Shown here: positions 16,847 to 25,901 of the stretch, one piece after another
Position numbering within the stretch: position 1 is the first letter of the stretch
Layout: every line of letters begins with the position of its first letter
Assembly: GCF_001509835.1 (NCBI RefSeq)
Contig: NZ_JXTJ01000020.1
Coordinates: 1 to 64,000 of the forward strand
Reading direction: 5' to 3'
DNA from: Allobosea sp. WAO
GTDB lineage: Bacteria > Pseudomonadota > Alphaproteobacteria > Rhizobiales > Beijerinckiaceae
DNA: 64,000 nucleotides
Notes under the pieces: model-generated
Told to the model about the DNA's origin: nothing
What the model saw: the letters and a program-made list of their open reading frames with translations, nothing else
The model's database searches: none
Position numbers and translations under genes: made by a program

Positions 16847-17656
16847 TCACGAAAGCCAGCGCTTGCGGCGCTTGTAGTGCTTGATGTCGCGATAGCTGCG
16901 CTCGCCCCCGGCGCCGCCGAGGCCGAGATAGAATTCGCGCACGTCCTGGTCGCGGACCAGCTTGTCGACCGGGCCGTCGATCACGACCTTGCCCATTTCA
17001 AGGATGTAGCCGTAGCTCGCGACCGCGAAGGCGACCGCTGCGTTCTGCTCGACCAGCAGCATCGAGACGCCCTGCTCGGCATTGATCCGCGCGATGATGG
17101 TGAAAATCTCCTCGACCAGCTTCGGCGCGAGGCCGAGCGAGGGTTCGTCGAGCAGGATCAGCGAGGGCCGGGCGATCAGAGCCCGCCCGATGGCGAGCAT
17201 CTGCTGCTCGCCGCCGGAGAGATAGCCCGCCAGTCCCTTCCGGCGCTCGTGCAGGCGCGGGAAATAGCTGTAGACCAGATCGAAATCAGCTGCCGGCAGC
17301 TGGCGGCCGGTCAGCGCGAAGGTCGCCGCGGTCAGGTTCTCCTCGACCGTCAGGTCCTCGAAGATGCGCCGCCCCTCCATGACATGGAACAGGCCGCGCC
17401 GGACGAGGCCATGCGGGGCGAGGCTCGCGATATCGTCGCCCTGGAAATGGATGGCGCCGCCGGTGACGGCACCATCCTCGAGCGCGAGCAGGTTCGACAC
17501 GGCCTTGAGCAGGGTCGACTTGCCGGCTCCGTTCGAGCCGAGCAGGGCGACGATCTCGCCCTGCGGCACGCGCAGCGACAGGCCGCGCAGCACCTGCACC
17601 GTCCTGTTGTAGACGACCTCGACATTGTTCACGTCGAGCACTGCGGTCCCGGCCAT
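16847..17656 (-). CDS. livF: Liv-type ABC transporter ATP-binding protein, LivF-like
   Basis: A 269-residue ATPase of the branched-chain amino acid family (HAAT). Walker A GSNGAGKST, Q-loop within GLFHVMEGRRIFEDLTVEENL, signature LSGGEQQMLAIGRAL and Walker B LILLDEPSLGLAPKL with the LivF-typical continuation VEEIFTIIARIN. It pairs with the LivG-like ATPase encoded upstream to power the LivHM permease. It is separated from its permeases by the binding-protein gene and followed by the acyl-CoA ligase, which is unusual for amino acid transporters but common for aromatic or fatty acid uptake systems. Confidence 0.9.
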   Translation of the reverse strand: MAGTAVLDVNNVEVVYNRTVQVLRGLSLRVPQGEIVALLGSNGAGKSTLLKAVSNLLALEDGAVTGGAIHFQGDDIASLAPHGLVRRGLFHVMEGRRIFEDLTVEENLTAATFALTGRQLPAADFDLVYSYFPRLHERRKGLAGYLSGGEQQMLAIGRALIARPSLILLDEPSLGLAPKLVEEIFTIIARINAEQGVSMLLVEQNAAVAFAVASYGYILEMGKVVIDGPVDKLVRDQDVREFYLGLGGAGGERSYRDIKHYKRRKRWLS

Positions 17657-17686
17657 GCCTTCAGCCCCTCGCCCTGCGTCTGAGGA

Positions 17687-18868
17687 TCAAAGCTTGATCC
17701 AGTCGGAGGCCGGCAGCATCTGCTTGGCCTTGCTGTCGAAGCGATAGATCCGGCCGACCGGCACGGAATTGCCGGGGATCGAGATCGGCACGCCGAACAG
17801 GCCGCCGGTGTCGAAGTCCTTGATGCTGTTCAGCCCGGCCTTGAGGTTGGCGCCGGTCAGCTCCTTGCCGGCATCGAGCGTGCGTTTCACCGCCTCGGCC
17901 ATCAGCATGGCGGTGACGAAGCCCTGGAGATAGCCGGTCGACTGGTATTCGGTGCGCATCTGCCGGATCTTCTCCAGCATCGGCGAGGTGCCGTCCTTGT
18001 CGTAATAGTAGCGGTACGGCATCACGCCCATAAAGCCGTCGGCGGCGTCGCCCATGCGCTGCACCGTCGAATTGTCCATGGTCCAGAAGGTGCCCATGAA
18101 CTGGCTCTTCATGCCCATCTGCTTCGCCTGGGTGACGAATTCCGGGATCGGCGCCAGCACATAGCCGTGGAAGATCGTGAAGTCGGGATTGGCGCGACGC
18201 AGCTTCAGCACCTCGGTCGAGACGTCGACGCTGCCGGGCGGGGTCACGATCTTCTCGACGACGGTGAGCTTCAGCTCCTTGGCGACCGCCTCGCCCGGCA
18301 CGATCGGGTCGCGCCCGAACTCGGTGTCGGAATAGACGAAGGCGACGCGGGCGCCCGGCTTCTCCTTGGCGATGTAGCGCAGGAGAATGCCGAACATCTC
18401 GGTGTAGTCCGGCCCGGCCATGAACTGCAGCGGGTACTTCTTGGGATCGTTGAGCTCGGTCGCGAAGGAGGCGCCGGCCATGATCATGGTGCCGCGGCGC
18501 TCGAGCTCGGGATTGATCGTCTTCGAGAAGCCGGTCGAGTCGCCATAGTAGAGCGAGACCTTCTCCTGGCTGGTGATCTTGTTGAAGGCGGCCACCGAGG
18601 CGTCGACCTTGTAGGCGGTGTCCTCGGCGACATACTTGATCTTGCGGCCCTTGATGCCGCCGCCATCGTTCAGGATCTTGAGATAGTCCTGGATGCCCGC
18701 ATGGATGCCGACGCCTGCGAAGGCGAAGACGCCGGTCAGCGGGATAGAGCCGCCGAGCACGATGTCGCCGCCCTCCTGCGCCGCGAGCGGGCCCATCCCG
18801 AATGCCATCGCGGCCGTCGCCGCCGTCCCGGCCAGAAGCTCCCGCCGGTTCAACCTGATCTTGCTCAT
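17687..18868 (-). CDS. Liv-type ABC transporter substrate-binding protein
   Basis: A 393-residue periplasmic binding protein of the Leu/Ile/Val (Peripla_BP_6) type. The N-terminus MSKIRLNRRELLAGTAATAAMAF reads as a Tat-like signal (RRELLAG), with cleavage probably near GPLAAQ. The mature part begins with DIVLGGSIPLTGVFAFAG, the family's first strand. ATG 18868 follows GGGAGGACGAGC, an excellent ribosome-binding site; longer upstream reading in this frame is the livM gene on a different frame and is not coding. The ligand is unknown; operon context suggests an organic acid that is then CoA-activated. Confidence 0.9.
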   Translation of the reverse strand: MSKIRLNRRELLAGTAATAAMAFGMGPLAAQEGGDIVLGGSIPLTGVFAFAGVGIHAGIQDYLKILNDGGGIKGRKIKYVAEDTAYKVDASVAAFNKITSQEKVSLYYGDSTGFSKTINPELERRGTMIMAGASFATELNDPKKYPLQFMAGPDYTEMFGILLRYIAKEKPGARVAFVYSDTEFGRDPIVPGEAVAKELKLTVVEKIVTPPGSVDVSTEVLKLRRANPDFTIFHGYVLAPIPEFVTQAKQMGMKSQFMGTFWTMDNSTVQRMGDAADGFMGVMPYRYYYDKDGTSPMLEKIRQMRTEYQSTGYLQGFVTAMLMAEAVKRTLDAGKELTGANLKAGLNSIKDFDTGGLFGVPISIPGNSVPVGRIYRFDSKAKQMLPASDWIKL

Positions 18869-18939
18869 GCTCGTCCTCCCGCTGATGTGGCCGTTCTTGG
18901 CGACGGCCGTTTCGTCAAAGGCACGTGTCCCGTGCGCCT

Positions 18940-19980
18940 TCAGGTCCTGAAGGGCCAGAGATGGAAGAAGCGCCGCGCCCGCCGCCAGATTTCGGCGAGG
19001 CCGCGCGGTTCGAAGATCAGGAAGCCGACGATCAGCCCGCCGAAGACGATGGTGCGCACCGGCGCCAGCGCTGCGAGCGCGTCGGGGTAGATCGGCGTCG
19101 CCCAGTTCGCGACGAATTTCAGAAGCTCGGGCACCAGCGTCATGAAGACCGCACCGAGGATGCCGCCGAGGATCGTCCCCATGCCGCCGACGATGATCGC
19201 GGCGAGGTAGAAGATCGAGTTGACCAGCGGAAAGCTCTCCGGCGTCACCACGCGGAAGAAATAGGCCCAGAGCCCGCCGGCGAGGCCGGCATAGAAGGAG
19301 GAGATCGCAAAGCTGGTGAGCTTGTAGCGCAGCAAGGGGATGCCGAGCACCTCGGCAGAGATATCGCGGTCCCGGATGGCGATGAAGGCGCGTCCGATGC
19401 GAGTCCGCAGCAGGTTCGCGGCGCCGAGCACCATCAGGCAGGTCACCGGCATGATCAGCCAGTAGAGCGAGAAGGGCTGATCGAGACTGATCCCGAACAG
19501 CCGTGCCGGCGGCATCGACAGGCCGCGCGCCTCGCCGGTCAGCGACCAGTGCGAGAACAGGAAGTGCAGGATCACCGAGGCGGCGATCGTCGCAATGGCG
19601 AGATAGAGCCCCTTCACCTTCAGGCTGGGAATGCCGACGAGAATGCCGATCATCGCGGCGAGCCCGGCGCCGATCAGCAGGTTGAGCAGGAACGGCGTGC
19701 CGAGCCGGATCTCCAGAACCGCTACCGTATAAGCGCCAACGCTCATGAACGCGGCCTGCCCCAGGCTGACGAGCCCGGTATAGCCGGTGAGTAGGTTCAA
19801 TCCCGTCGCGCTCGCGACATTGATGGCGCACAGGCAGGCGAGGAAGAGCCAGTACGGGCTCGCCACGAAGGGGAAGGCGACCGCAGCGAGTGCGAGCAGC
19901 ACCAGCAGCGTGCGCTGCACGGAGCTGTCGAACAGCGCCTCGTCGGCGGCATAGCTGGTCTTGAGCGTGCCGATCCGCAT
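18940..19980 (-). CDS. livM: Liv-type ABC transporter permease, LivM-like
   Basis: A 346-residue inner-membrane permease with eight to nine predicted hydrophobic helices. Conserved LivM blocks include ATGLNLLTGYTGLVSLGQAAFMSVGAYT, the RDRDISAEVLGIPLLRYKLTSFAISSFYAGLAGGLWAY-like stretch (the EAA-like loop toward the ATPase) and IIVGGMGTILGGILGA. It starts at ATG 19980, four bases beyond the livH stop, and works with LivH as a heterodimeric pore. Confidence 0.9.
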   Translation of the reverse strand: MRIGTLKTSYAADEALFDSSVQRTLLVLLALAAVAFPFVASPYWLFLACLCAINVASATGLNLLTGYTGLVSLGQAAFMSVGAYTVAVLEIRLGTPFLLNLLIGAGLAAMIGILVGIPSLKVKGLYLAIATIAASVILHFLFSHWSLTGEARGLSMPPARLFGISLDQPFSLYWLIMPVTCLMVLGAANLLRTRIGRAFIAIRDRDISAEVLGIPLLRYKLTSFAISSFYAGLAGGLWAYFFRVVTPESFPLVNSIFYLAAIIVGGMGTILGGILGAVFMTLVPELLKFVANWATPIYPDALAALAPVRTIVFGGLIVGFLIFEPRGLAEIWRRARRFFHLWPFRT

Positions 19981-19984
19981 GGCG

Positions 19985-20863
19985 CTAAAGCCTCTCGATC
20001 TCATGCGTGCCGAACAGCCCGTAGGGCCGGACCATCAGCAGCACGAGCAGCAAAGCGAAGGTGACGACGAGCTTGAACTCGCCACCGAGGAAGGCGCCGG
20101 CAAGCGCCTCGACCAGCCCGATCAGGAGGCCGCCGACCAGCGCGCCGGCGATCGAGTCGAGCCCGCCGATGATGACGACGACGAGCACCGAGAGGCCGAA
20201 CACGCCCATGGTCGGCGAGATCCCGCCGATCGCCCCGACCAGCACGCCGGCGCCGGCGGCGGTGGCGCAGGCGAGAATCCAGGCGACCGAGAAGACGCGC
20301 GGCACGTCGATGCCGACCGAGTAGGCGGCGCCTTGGTCGGCCGCCGTCGCCTTGAGCGCTACGCCGCCGCGCGAGAAGCGGAACAGGGCGAGGAAAAGCC
20401 CGATCACCACGGCCGCCGCCACGAAGCCGATCGCCACCTTCGGCGCGAGATAGGCCTCGCCGATGAAGACCGGCGTCGACGGCATGAACTCTGGCAGGCG
20501 CAACGGGTCCGCGCCCCACACCAGCTGGACCACGCCGGCGAGGATCGAGCCGAGCCCGATCGTCACCATGAACACCGAGATCGGGCTCTCACCCAGCATC
20601 GGCCGGATCATGATGCGCTCGACCAGCCAGCCGAGGACGCCGCCGGCGGCGATGGCGAGCGGCAGGGCGAGCCAGGGCGAGAGGCCGAACCCGGCGGCGA
20701 AGCCGAGAAAGGCATAGCCGCCCAGCATCAGGATCTCGCCGATCGCGAGGTTGACCACGCGGGTCGCCTTGTAGATCAGCACGAAGGCGACGCCGGTCAG
20801 CGAATAGAGCGCGCCGGCCCCGAGCCCGGCCAGGGTGACTTCGAAGAGGAAGAGCGTGTCCAT
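19985..20863 (-). CDS. livH: Liv-type ABC transporter permease, LivH-like
   Basis: A 292-residue inner-membrane permease with about eight hydrophobic helices. Typical LivH features are the N-terminal GLGAGALYSLTGVAFVLIYKATRVVNLAIGE region, MVTIGLGSILAGVVQLVWG and the C-terminal VVVIIGGLDSIAGALVGGLLIG. ATG 20863 overlaps the livG stop (TGATG), showing tight coupling. A GTG one codon upstream is also possible. Confidence 0.9.
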   Translation of the reverse strand: MDTLFLFEVTLAGLGAGALYSLTGVAFVLIYKATRVVNLAIGEILMLGGYAFLGFAAGFGLSPWLALPLAIAAGGVLGWLVERIMIRPMLGESPISVFMVTIGLGSILAGVVQLVWGADPLRLPEFMPSTPVFIGEAYLAPKVAIGFVAAAVVIGLFLALFRFSRGGVALKATAADQGAAYSVGIDVPRVFSVAWILACATAAGAGVLVGAIGGISPTMGVFGLSVLVVVIIGGLDSIAGALVGGLLIGLVEALAGAFLGGEFKLVVTFALLLVLLMVRPYGLFGTHEIERL

Positions 20864-21699
20864 CACACCGCCTCCGCCTTGATCCGGCGCGACAGCTCGC
20901 CGACATCGCCGGAACCGAGATAGGCCGCGATCACCGCTTCATTGCCCTGCACCTCGCGCGGCGTGCCGCTGGCGATGACCTGGCCGAAGTTCAGCACGAC
21001 GACATGGTCGGAGATGTCCATCACCATGCCCATGTCGTGCTCGACCATCAGGATGGTGACGCCCCATTCCTCCTTCACGTCGAGGATGAAGCGGGCCATG
21101 TCCTCGGTCTCTTCGCGGTTCATGCCGGCGACCGGCTCGTCGAGCATCAGGATGCGCGGCCGCATCGCGAGCGCCCGGGCAAGCTCGACGCGCTTCTGCA
21201 GGCCGTAGGACAGAGTCGCGACCGAGGCGTTGCGGATGTGCTGGATCTCGAGGAAGTCGATGATCCGCTCCTCGATCTCGGCCCGCAGCGCCAGCTCCTC
21301 CTTCTGCGCCCTGCCCCAGTAGAACAGCGCGTCGAGCACGCCGGTGCGCAGATGCGCGTGCCGGCCGAGCTTGATGTTGTCGAGCACGGTCATGCCGCGG
21401 AACAGGGCGATGTTCTGGAAGGTGCGGGCGAGCCCGCGCGCCGCACGCTCCGGCGCGCGCACGCCGGCCAGGCTCTCGCCCGCAAAACTGATCTGCCCGG
21501 CCTGCGGCCGGTAGAAGCCCGAGATCGTGTTGAACAGCGAGGTCTTGCCGGCACCGTTGGGGCCGATCACCGCCGTGATCGAGCCCTCCGGCACCTGGAA
21601 GGAGACGTCGGTCAAGGCACGCACGCCGCCGAAGGCGAGCGAGATACCGGCGACCTCCAGAATGGGCCGGGCCGCGGGGGCCGCCTGCGCCGCCATCAT
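20863..21699 (-). CDS. livG: Liv-type ABC transporter ATP-binding protein, LivG-like
   Basis: A 278-residue ATPase. Walker A GPNGAGKTSLFNTISGFYRP, the LivG-typical ARTFQNIALFRGMTVLDNI Q-loop region, signature LSYGLQKRVELARAL (the usual variant of this subfamily), Walker B ILMLDEPVAGMNREE, and the H-loop in MVEHDMGMVMDI. It starts at ATG 21699 immediately after the enoyl-CoA hydratase stop. Partner of LivF. Confidence 0.92.
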   Translation of the reverse strand: MMAAQAAPAARPILEVAGISLAFGGVRALTDVSFQVPEGSITAVIGPNGAGKTSLFNTISGFYRPQAGQISFAGESLAGVRAPERAARGLARTFQNIALFRGMTVLDNIKLGRHAHLRTGVLDALFYWGRAQKEELALRAEIEERIIDFLEIQHIRNASVATLSYGLQKRVELARALAMRPRILMLDEPVAGMNREETEDMARFILDVKEEWGVTILMVEHDMGMVMDISDHVVVLNFGQVIASGTPREVQGNEAVIAAYLGSGDVGELSRRIKAEAV

Positions 21700-21700
21700 C

Positions 21701-22489
21701 TCAGCGCCCCTCGAAGCGCGCCGGCCGCTTTGCCAGGAAGGCGCTCGCGCCCTCCTTGAAGTCGGCCGAAGCGACGCCAGTGAGGAAGGCTTCGCGCTCG
21801 CGGTCGAGCTGCGCCGGAAGCGCATTATCGAGCGAATGGGCGATCAGGTCCTTGATCCGGCCATAGGCGCCAGTCGGGCCGGCGGCGAGCCGCTTCGCCA
21901 GCGCAAGCGCCTCGTCCTGCAGCGAAGCCGCGGGCACGACGCGGTTGACCAGACCGAGCGCGAGCGCCTCGGGCGCCCTGACCGGTTCCGCCAGCATGGC
22001 GAGCTCCAGCGCCTTGCGCGGCCCGAGCAGCCGCGGCAGCCGGTAGGTCGCCGAGCCGTCCGGGCTCGCGCCGATGCGGGCATAGGCCAGGGTGAACACC
22101 GCATCGTCGGCGGCGAGCGCGAGATCACAGGCCAGTGCTAGGCTGAACCCGGCGCCGGCAGCAGCGCCCTGCACGGCCGCGACCGTCGGCACGGAAAGAG
22201 AATCGAGCTGTTTCAGCGCGGTGTGGAGCGGATCGATGATCGCTTCGACCGCACCCAGCGGATCGCCATCGACGAAACGGGAGACGTCGCCGCCCGCGCA
22301 GAAGGCCCGGCCCTCACCACGCAGCAGCACGCAGCGCACGGCGGGATTGGCGGCAATGCTCGCCACGGCCTCGCCGAAGGCGCGCGCGGTCGCCGCGTCG
22401 ATCGCATTGAGCACTTGCGGGCGATTGAGGGTGATGACCGCAACGGCCCCCTCGATCGCCAGGAGCACAGGAGCCCCGGCTTCGTTCAT
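21701..22489 (-). CDS. Enoyl-CoA hydratase/isomerase family protein (PaaG-like)
   Basis: A 262-residue crotonase-fold enzyme. The oxyanion-hole segments are GRAFCAGGDVSRF and VQGAAAGAGFSLALACDLALAA. In place of the classical hydratase Glu the second catalytic region reads IGASPDGSATYRLPRLLG, with Asp as in PaaG-type isomerases, so it may isomerise or hydrate an unsaturated acyl-CoA. GGGAGGATGCG precedes ATG 22489. It is the first gene of the nine-gene operon running to 13144, and the operator-like repeat 22562-22577 lies about 75 bp upstream. Confidence 0.88.
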   Translation of the reverse strand: MNEAGAPVLLAIEGAVAVITLNRPQVLNAIDAATARAFGEAVASIAANPAVRCVLLRGEGRAFCAGGDVSRFVDGDPLGAVEAIIDPLHTALKQLDSLSVPTVAAVQGAAAGAGFSLALACDLALAADDAVFTLAYARIGASPDGSATYRLPRLLGPRKALELAMLAEPVRAPEALALGLVNRVVPAASLQDEALALAKRLAAGPTGAYGRIKDLIAHSLDNALPAQLDREREAFLTGVASADFKEGASAFLAKRPARFEGR

Positions 22490-22561
22490 CGCATCCTCCC
22501 GCCCTGCCCGCGATCATTGATCGCCGCGGTGCCTCCAGCGTTAGTACTCGCTGTTCATGAC

Positions 22562-22577
22562 CTTACTCGTGAGTAAG
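22562..22577 (-). promoter_or_regulatory. Candidate TetR operator of the acyl-degradation operon
   Basis: CTTACTCGTGAGTAAG consists of perfect seven-base arms (CTTACTC/GAGTAAG) around two bases, about 75 bp upstream of the first operon gene and within the only sizeable gap of the cluster. Its length and symmetry suit a TetR dimer, and the last gene of the operon encodes one. A partial copy (TTAGTACTCG) lies about 20 bp closer to the gene. Confidence 0.6.
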
Positions 22578-22680
22578 CCAAAGCAGCATGCAGCGCGCTA
22601 TGCGCATTTCCGCACGACGAAGATTGTCGAATGGGAACGAGCCGGAGGTCAACTTCATGCCCCCGCGTCAGACAGCAAAC

Positions 22681-22706
22681 GGCCGGCGCGGTGGTCCGCG
22701 CCGGCC
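22681..22706 (-). terminator. Strong GC hairpin after the SLC13 transporter gene
   Basis: Perfect ten-base arms GGCCGGCGCG/CGCGCCGGCC around a six-base loop lie 42 bp past the transporter stop. On the minus strand the stem is followed by GTTTGCTG, a weak T tract. This makes an intrinsic-type terminator likely, insulating the acyl operon promoter. Confidence 0.6.
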
Positions 22707-22747
22707 GATACTGAAAAACAGATCGCGAATGCGGCGGTGGCGACGCT

Positions 22748-24586
22748 TCAGAAGCGCCAGATCAGCGGCACGATGAAGACCGCGACCACGAAGAACCAGA
22801 TCAGCAGCGGCAGGCCGAGCTTCCAATAATCGCCGAAGGCATAGCCGCCCGGCCCCATCACCATCAGATTGGTCGGCGTCGCGATCGGGGTCAGGAAGGC
22901 GCCGGCGGCCGCGACCGCCGTGCTCATCAGCACCGGGCGCGGCGAGATCCCCATGCTGGCGGCGGCCGCGACGCCGATCGGAATGACGATCAGCGCGGTC
23001 GCAGTGTTGCTGATCAGTTGGCCCATGATCGCGGTCAGCACGAACAGCCCGGCGAGCAGCGCCATCGGCCCGGCATCGCCGACCATGTAGACCAGCCGCT
23101 CGGCCAGCATCTTGGCGGCGCCGGTCTCCACCATCGCCGTCGAGAGCGGCATCATCGCGCCGACCAGGATCACCGTCGTCCACGAGATCGCGCGATAGGA
23201 CTGCTCGACATTCATGATGCCGCAGAGGATGACGGCACCCGCCGCGAGCAGCCCGGCCACCGCCGGCGGCACGATGCCGGTCGCCAGCATCAGCACCATC
23301 GCGAACAGGATGACGATCGCCTGCTTGGCGCCCGGCCCCATCGGCACCGCCTGGCGCCGGACCAGTTCGGGCGAGCTGACGACCAGCACGTCGGGATCGT
23401 CGAGATGGGTGTCGAGCGCCTTCCAGGTGCCCTGCAGCAGCATGGTGTCGCCGGTCTGCAGCACGATGCCGCCGCCATCGCTGGTCGCGCTCGCCGCGGC
23501 GACCTCGTTGCCGGCGCGCTGGACGGCAAGGATGATCAGGTCGCCGCTTTCGGTGACCATGCCCGGGAACACGCTCTGGCCGATCAGGCCCGAGCGCGGC
23601 GGGATCACCACCTCGGCGAGACCGGAGCGGCGGTTGAACAGCGTCTCTTCGCCCTCGCCGGCCGCAGCCCCCTCGTCGCGGAAGGCGAGATGCATCTTGA
23701 CCGACAGGTTGGCGGCCGCCTCGGCCTCGCCGCGCAGGAGAATGAAGTCGCCTTCGGCGATCGTCCCGCGGCGCAGCGGGCCGCCGCTCTCGCCCTCCTG
23801 GATCGCGACGAATTGCAGGCCGGGAAAGCCGCTGACATCGACCGCGGTCGCCGGCTGGCCGATATAGGGGCAGGTCGGACGCACGCGCAGCTGAAAGACA
23901 CCACTGGCGAGCCCGTACTGCTCGACCAGCGTGCGGGCGTGCCGGCTGAAATCGGCCGGCATGGTCGCGCCGTTGCGCTGGGGCAGCAGCTTCTCGCCGA
24001 ACAGGACCATGATCGCCATCGAGCCGAGCAGCAGCGGGATGCCCGCGAGCGCGAACTCGAAGAAGCCGAAGCCGCCGACGCCCGCATCCGCCGCCGCCTC
24101 GGAGACGAGCACGTTGACGGGCGTGCCGGTCAGCGCCAGCAGCGAGCCGGCATGGGCCGCGAAGACGAGCGGCATCAAGAGCTGCGACGAATTCCGCCGC
24201 AACCTGACCGCGATGACCACGACGACCGGCATCAGCGCGGCGACGGCGCCGTTGACGCTGATCAGGGCGGTCAGCAGGGCGACGAGCGTCATCGTCAGCA
24301 GGAGAAGGCGCGTGCGGCTCTCCTCGCCCGCGCCCTTGATCAGAAGTTGGCCGGCCCAGGCCGTGACGCCTGTGACCTCGAGCGCCGAGCTGATGATGAA
24401 CAGCGAGGCGATGAAGATCACGGCGGGATCGCCGAGCCCGCCGAGCGCCTGCGGCAGGGTGAGCACCCCGGTCGCCCAGAGCGAGAGCGCCGTGCCCATT
24501 GCCACCAGCACGACGGGCACCTTGTTCGTGACGAACAGGACGACCGCGACTGCGATAATCAGGGCGGTATAGGCAATCGGGCTCAC
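22748..24586 (-). CDS. SLC13/DASS-family transporter with two TrkA-C domains (paralogue 1)
   Basis: A 612-residue membrane transporter of the divalent anion:sodium symporter superfamily. The first membrane half (to about residue 190) includes the signature TGTPVNVLVSE. Two soluble RCK_C/TrkA-C modules occupy roughly residues 205-390 (for example VVIPPRSGLIGQSVFPGM and GDTMLLQGTWKALDTHL). A second membrane half carries the repeated signature ISNTATALIVIPIGVA and TPIATPTNLMVMGPGGY. Such proteins take up dicarboxylates, sulfate or other anions. A close paralogue lies at 51036-52847. It starts at ATG 24586 with AGGAGCTGAGCGC upstream. The substrate is not predictable from sequence. Confidence 0.87.
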   Translation of the reverse strand: MSPIAYTALIIAVAVVLFVTNKVPVVLVAMGTALSLWATGVLTLPQALGGLGDPAVIFIASLFIISSALEVTGVTAWAGQLLIKGAGEESRTRLLLLTMTLVALLTALISVNGAVAALMPVVVVIAVRLRRNSSQLLMPLVFAAHAGSLLALTGTPVNVLVSEAAADAGVGGFGFFEFALAGIPLLLGSMAIMVLFGEKLLPQRNGATMPADFSRHARTLVEQYGLASGVFQLRVRPTCPYIGQPATAVDVSGFPGLQFVAIQEGESGGPLRRGTIAEGDFILLRGEAEAAANLSVKMHLAFRDEGAAAGEGEETLFNRRSGLAEVVIPPRSGLIGQSVFPGMVTESGDLIILAVQRAGNEVAAASATSDGGGIVLQTGDTMLLQGTWKALDTHLDDPDVLVVSSPELVRRQAVPMGPGAKQAIVILFAMVLMLATGIVPPAVAGLLAAGAVILCGIMNVEQSYRAISWTTVILVGAMMPLSTAMVETGAAKMLAERLVYMVGDAGPMALLAGLFVLTAIMGQLISNTATALIVIPIGVAAAASMGISPRPVLMSTAVAAAGAFLTPIATPTNLMVMGPGGYAFGDYWKLGLPLLIWFFVVAVFIVPLIWRF

Positions 24587-24642
24587 GCGCTCAGCTCCTT
24601 GTTGCGTCTGCTTGGGCCGTCACCGTCCCGCTCGATCCGTCT

Positions 24643-25854
24643 TTAGTCTTCGAGCGTCGCCATCAGGATGCCGAGCCGGCAGCCCTTCTCGTATTCGTCG
24701 AGCTTCACGAACTCTTTGATCGTATGGATCTCGGCCTGGCCGGCACCGATGGTGATGGTCGGGATGCCGGCCCTATCGAGCCAGTTCGCGTCGAGGCCGC
24801 CATTCGAGAACAGGTAGGTCGGCTTGATGCCGAGCAGCTCGAGCGCCTTGGTCGCGCGCTTCACCACCTTGGCGTCGTCGGCGAGCTTGAAGGGCGGATA
24901 GGCGGCGGCCCGGCGGAAGGTCACCTCGGCGGTCTCGCCCTCATGATCGGTCACCTCGGCCTTGGCCTTGGCGAAGGCCGCCTCGTAGCCGTCGACGATC
25001 TTGGTGGCGAAGCTGAGCTCGGGGCTGCGCGCCTCGCCCTTCAGGAAGGCGTAGTCGGTGACGACGTTGGTGGCGTCGCCGGCCGGCTTGCCGTTCTTAC
25101 CGCCGAAGATGCCGATATTGCTGGTGCCGAACTCGTCGCCCTTGACGACCTTGCCGAACCAGCCGGTGCGCTTCGCCTCGGCGAGGCCGAGCGCGCCGAC
25201 CAGAGTCGCCGAGATGCCCTTGTCCGGCGCGACGCCGGCATGGGAGGCCTTGCCCTTGATCTCGACTTCCCAGTTCTCCTGGCCGACCGCGCCGATGATC
25301 AGCTCGGAAGCGAGCTGGCCGTCGACATTGATGCACATCACGGGCCCGCCGAGCTCGGCCGGGTTGAGCTCGCGCGCACCGTGCAGGCCGCTTTCCTCGC
25401 GCACCGTGAACAGCAGCGTGATCGGCGGATGCGGCAGCTTGTGCTTGATCAGCGTCTCGGCGAGCACGACGAGCAGCGCGACGCCGGTACGGGCATCGCC
25501 GCCGAGCGCGGTGGTGCCGTCGGAGACGATCCGGTCACCCTCGCGCTTCGGCTTGGCGCCGGCGCAGAGCGGGACGGTGTCGAGATGGGTCGAGAACATC
25601 AACCGCGGGCCCGGCTTGGTGCCGGGCAGGTCGACGATCAGGTTGCCGGTCTGGGTCGGCACCGGGATGCGCGTGTTGGCGTCGTCGAAGCGGATGGCGG
25701 AAGCGGGCACGCCGGCCTTTTTCAAAGCTTCGCTGACGGCGGCGGCGATCGCGGCCTCCTCGCCGGTGACGCCCTCGACCGAGAGGAAGTTCATCAGGTG
25801 GTCGATCGCGCCTTCGACATCGAGGGGGATATTGGCAGTGCTCATGACATCCAT
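24643..25854 (-). CDS. M20-family zinc metallopeptidase (PepT-like)
   Basis: A 403-residue di-zinc peptidase. Metal and catalytic motifs are in order: STHLDTVP (His and Asp), GGDARTGVALL (bridging Asp), REESGLHGA (catalytic Glu and metal Glu), NVDGQ (Asp), and a C-terminal AEIHTIKEFV (His). The dimerisation insert lies in the middle (KGKASHAGVAPDKGISA). No signal peptide is visible, so it is cytoplasmic. It is followed upstream by an AbgT-type transporter gene 47 bp away in the same direction, suggesting import and cleavage of a peptide-like compound such as an aminoacyl or aminobenzoyl conjugate. ATG 25845 is an alternative start. Confidence 0.88.
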   Translation of the reverse strand: MDVMSTANIPLDVEGAIDHLMNFLSVEGVTGEEAAIAAAVSEALKKAGVPASAIRFDDANTRIPVPTQTGNLIVDLPGTKPGPRLMFSTHLDTVPLCAGAKPKREGDRIVSDGTTALGGDARTGVALLVVLAETLIKHKLPHPPITLLFTVREESGLHGARELNPAELGGPVMCINVDGQLASELIIGAVGQENWEVEIKGKASHAGVAPDKGISATLVGALGLAEAKRTGWFGKVVKGDEFGTSNIGIFGGKNGKPAGDATNVVTDYAFLKGEARSPELSFATKIVDGYEAAFAKAKAEVTDHEGETAEVTFRRAAAYPPFKLADDAKVVKRATKALELLGIKPTYLFSNGGLDANWLDRAGIPTITIGAGQAEIHTIKEFVKLDEYEKGCRLGILMATLED

Positions 25855-25901
25855 CCGAGGGTTGGGTCTGGATTGACTTTAGGTGCGGATCCGGCGGTCG
25901 A

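Noticed and set aside
13800..16877. A 1025-codon plus-strand open frame opposite the thiolase and ligase genes
   Set aside because: Rich in Arg, Asp, Gly and His with no domain; it is the antisense shadow of two well-supported GC-rich genes.
22557..22829. A short plus-strand frame between the acyl operon and the SLC13 gene
   Set aside because: It crosses the operator-like repeat and the terminator hairpin and runs into the transporter gene antisense, so it is not coding.
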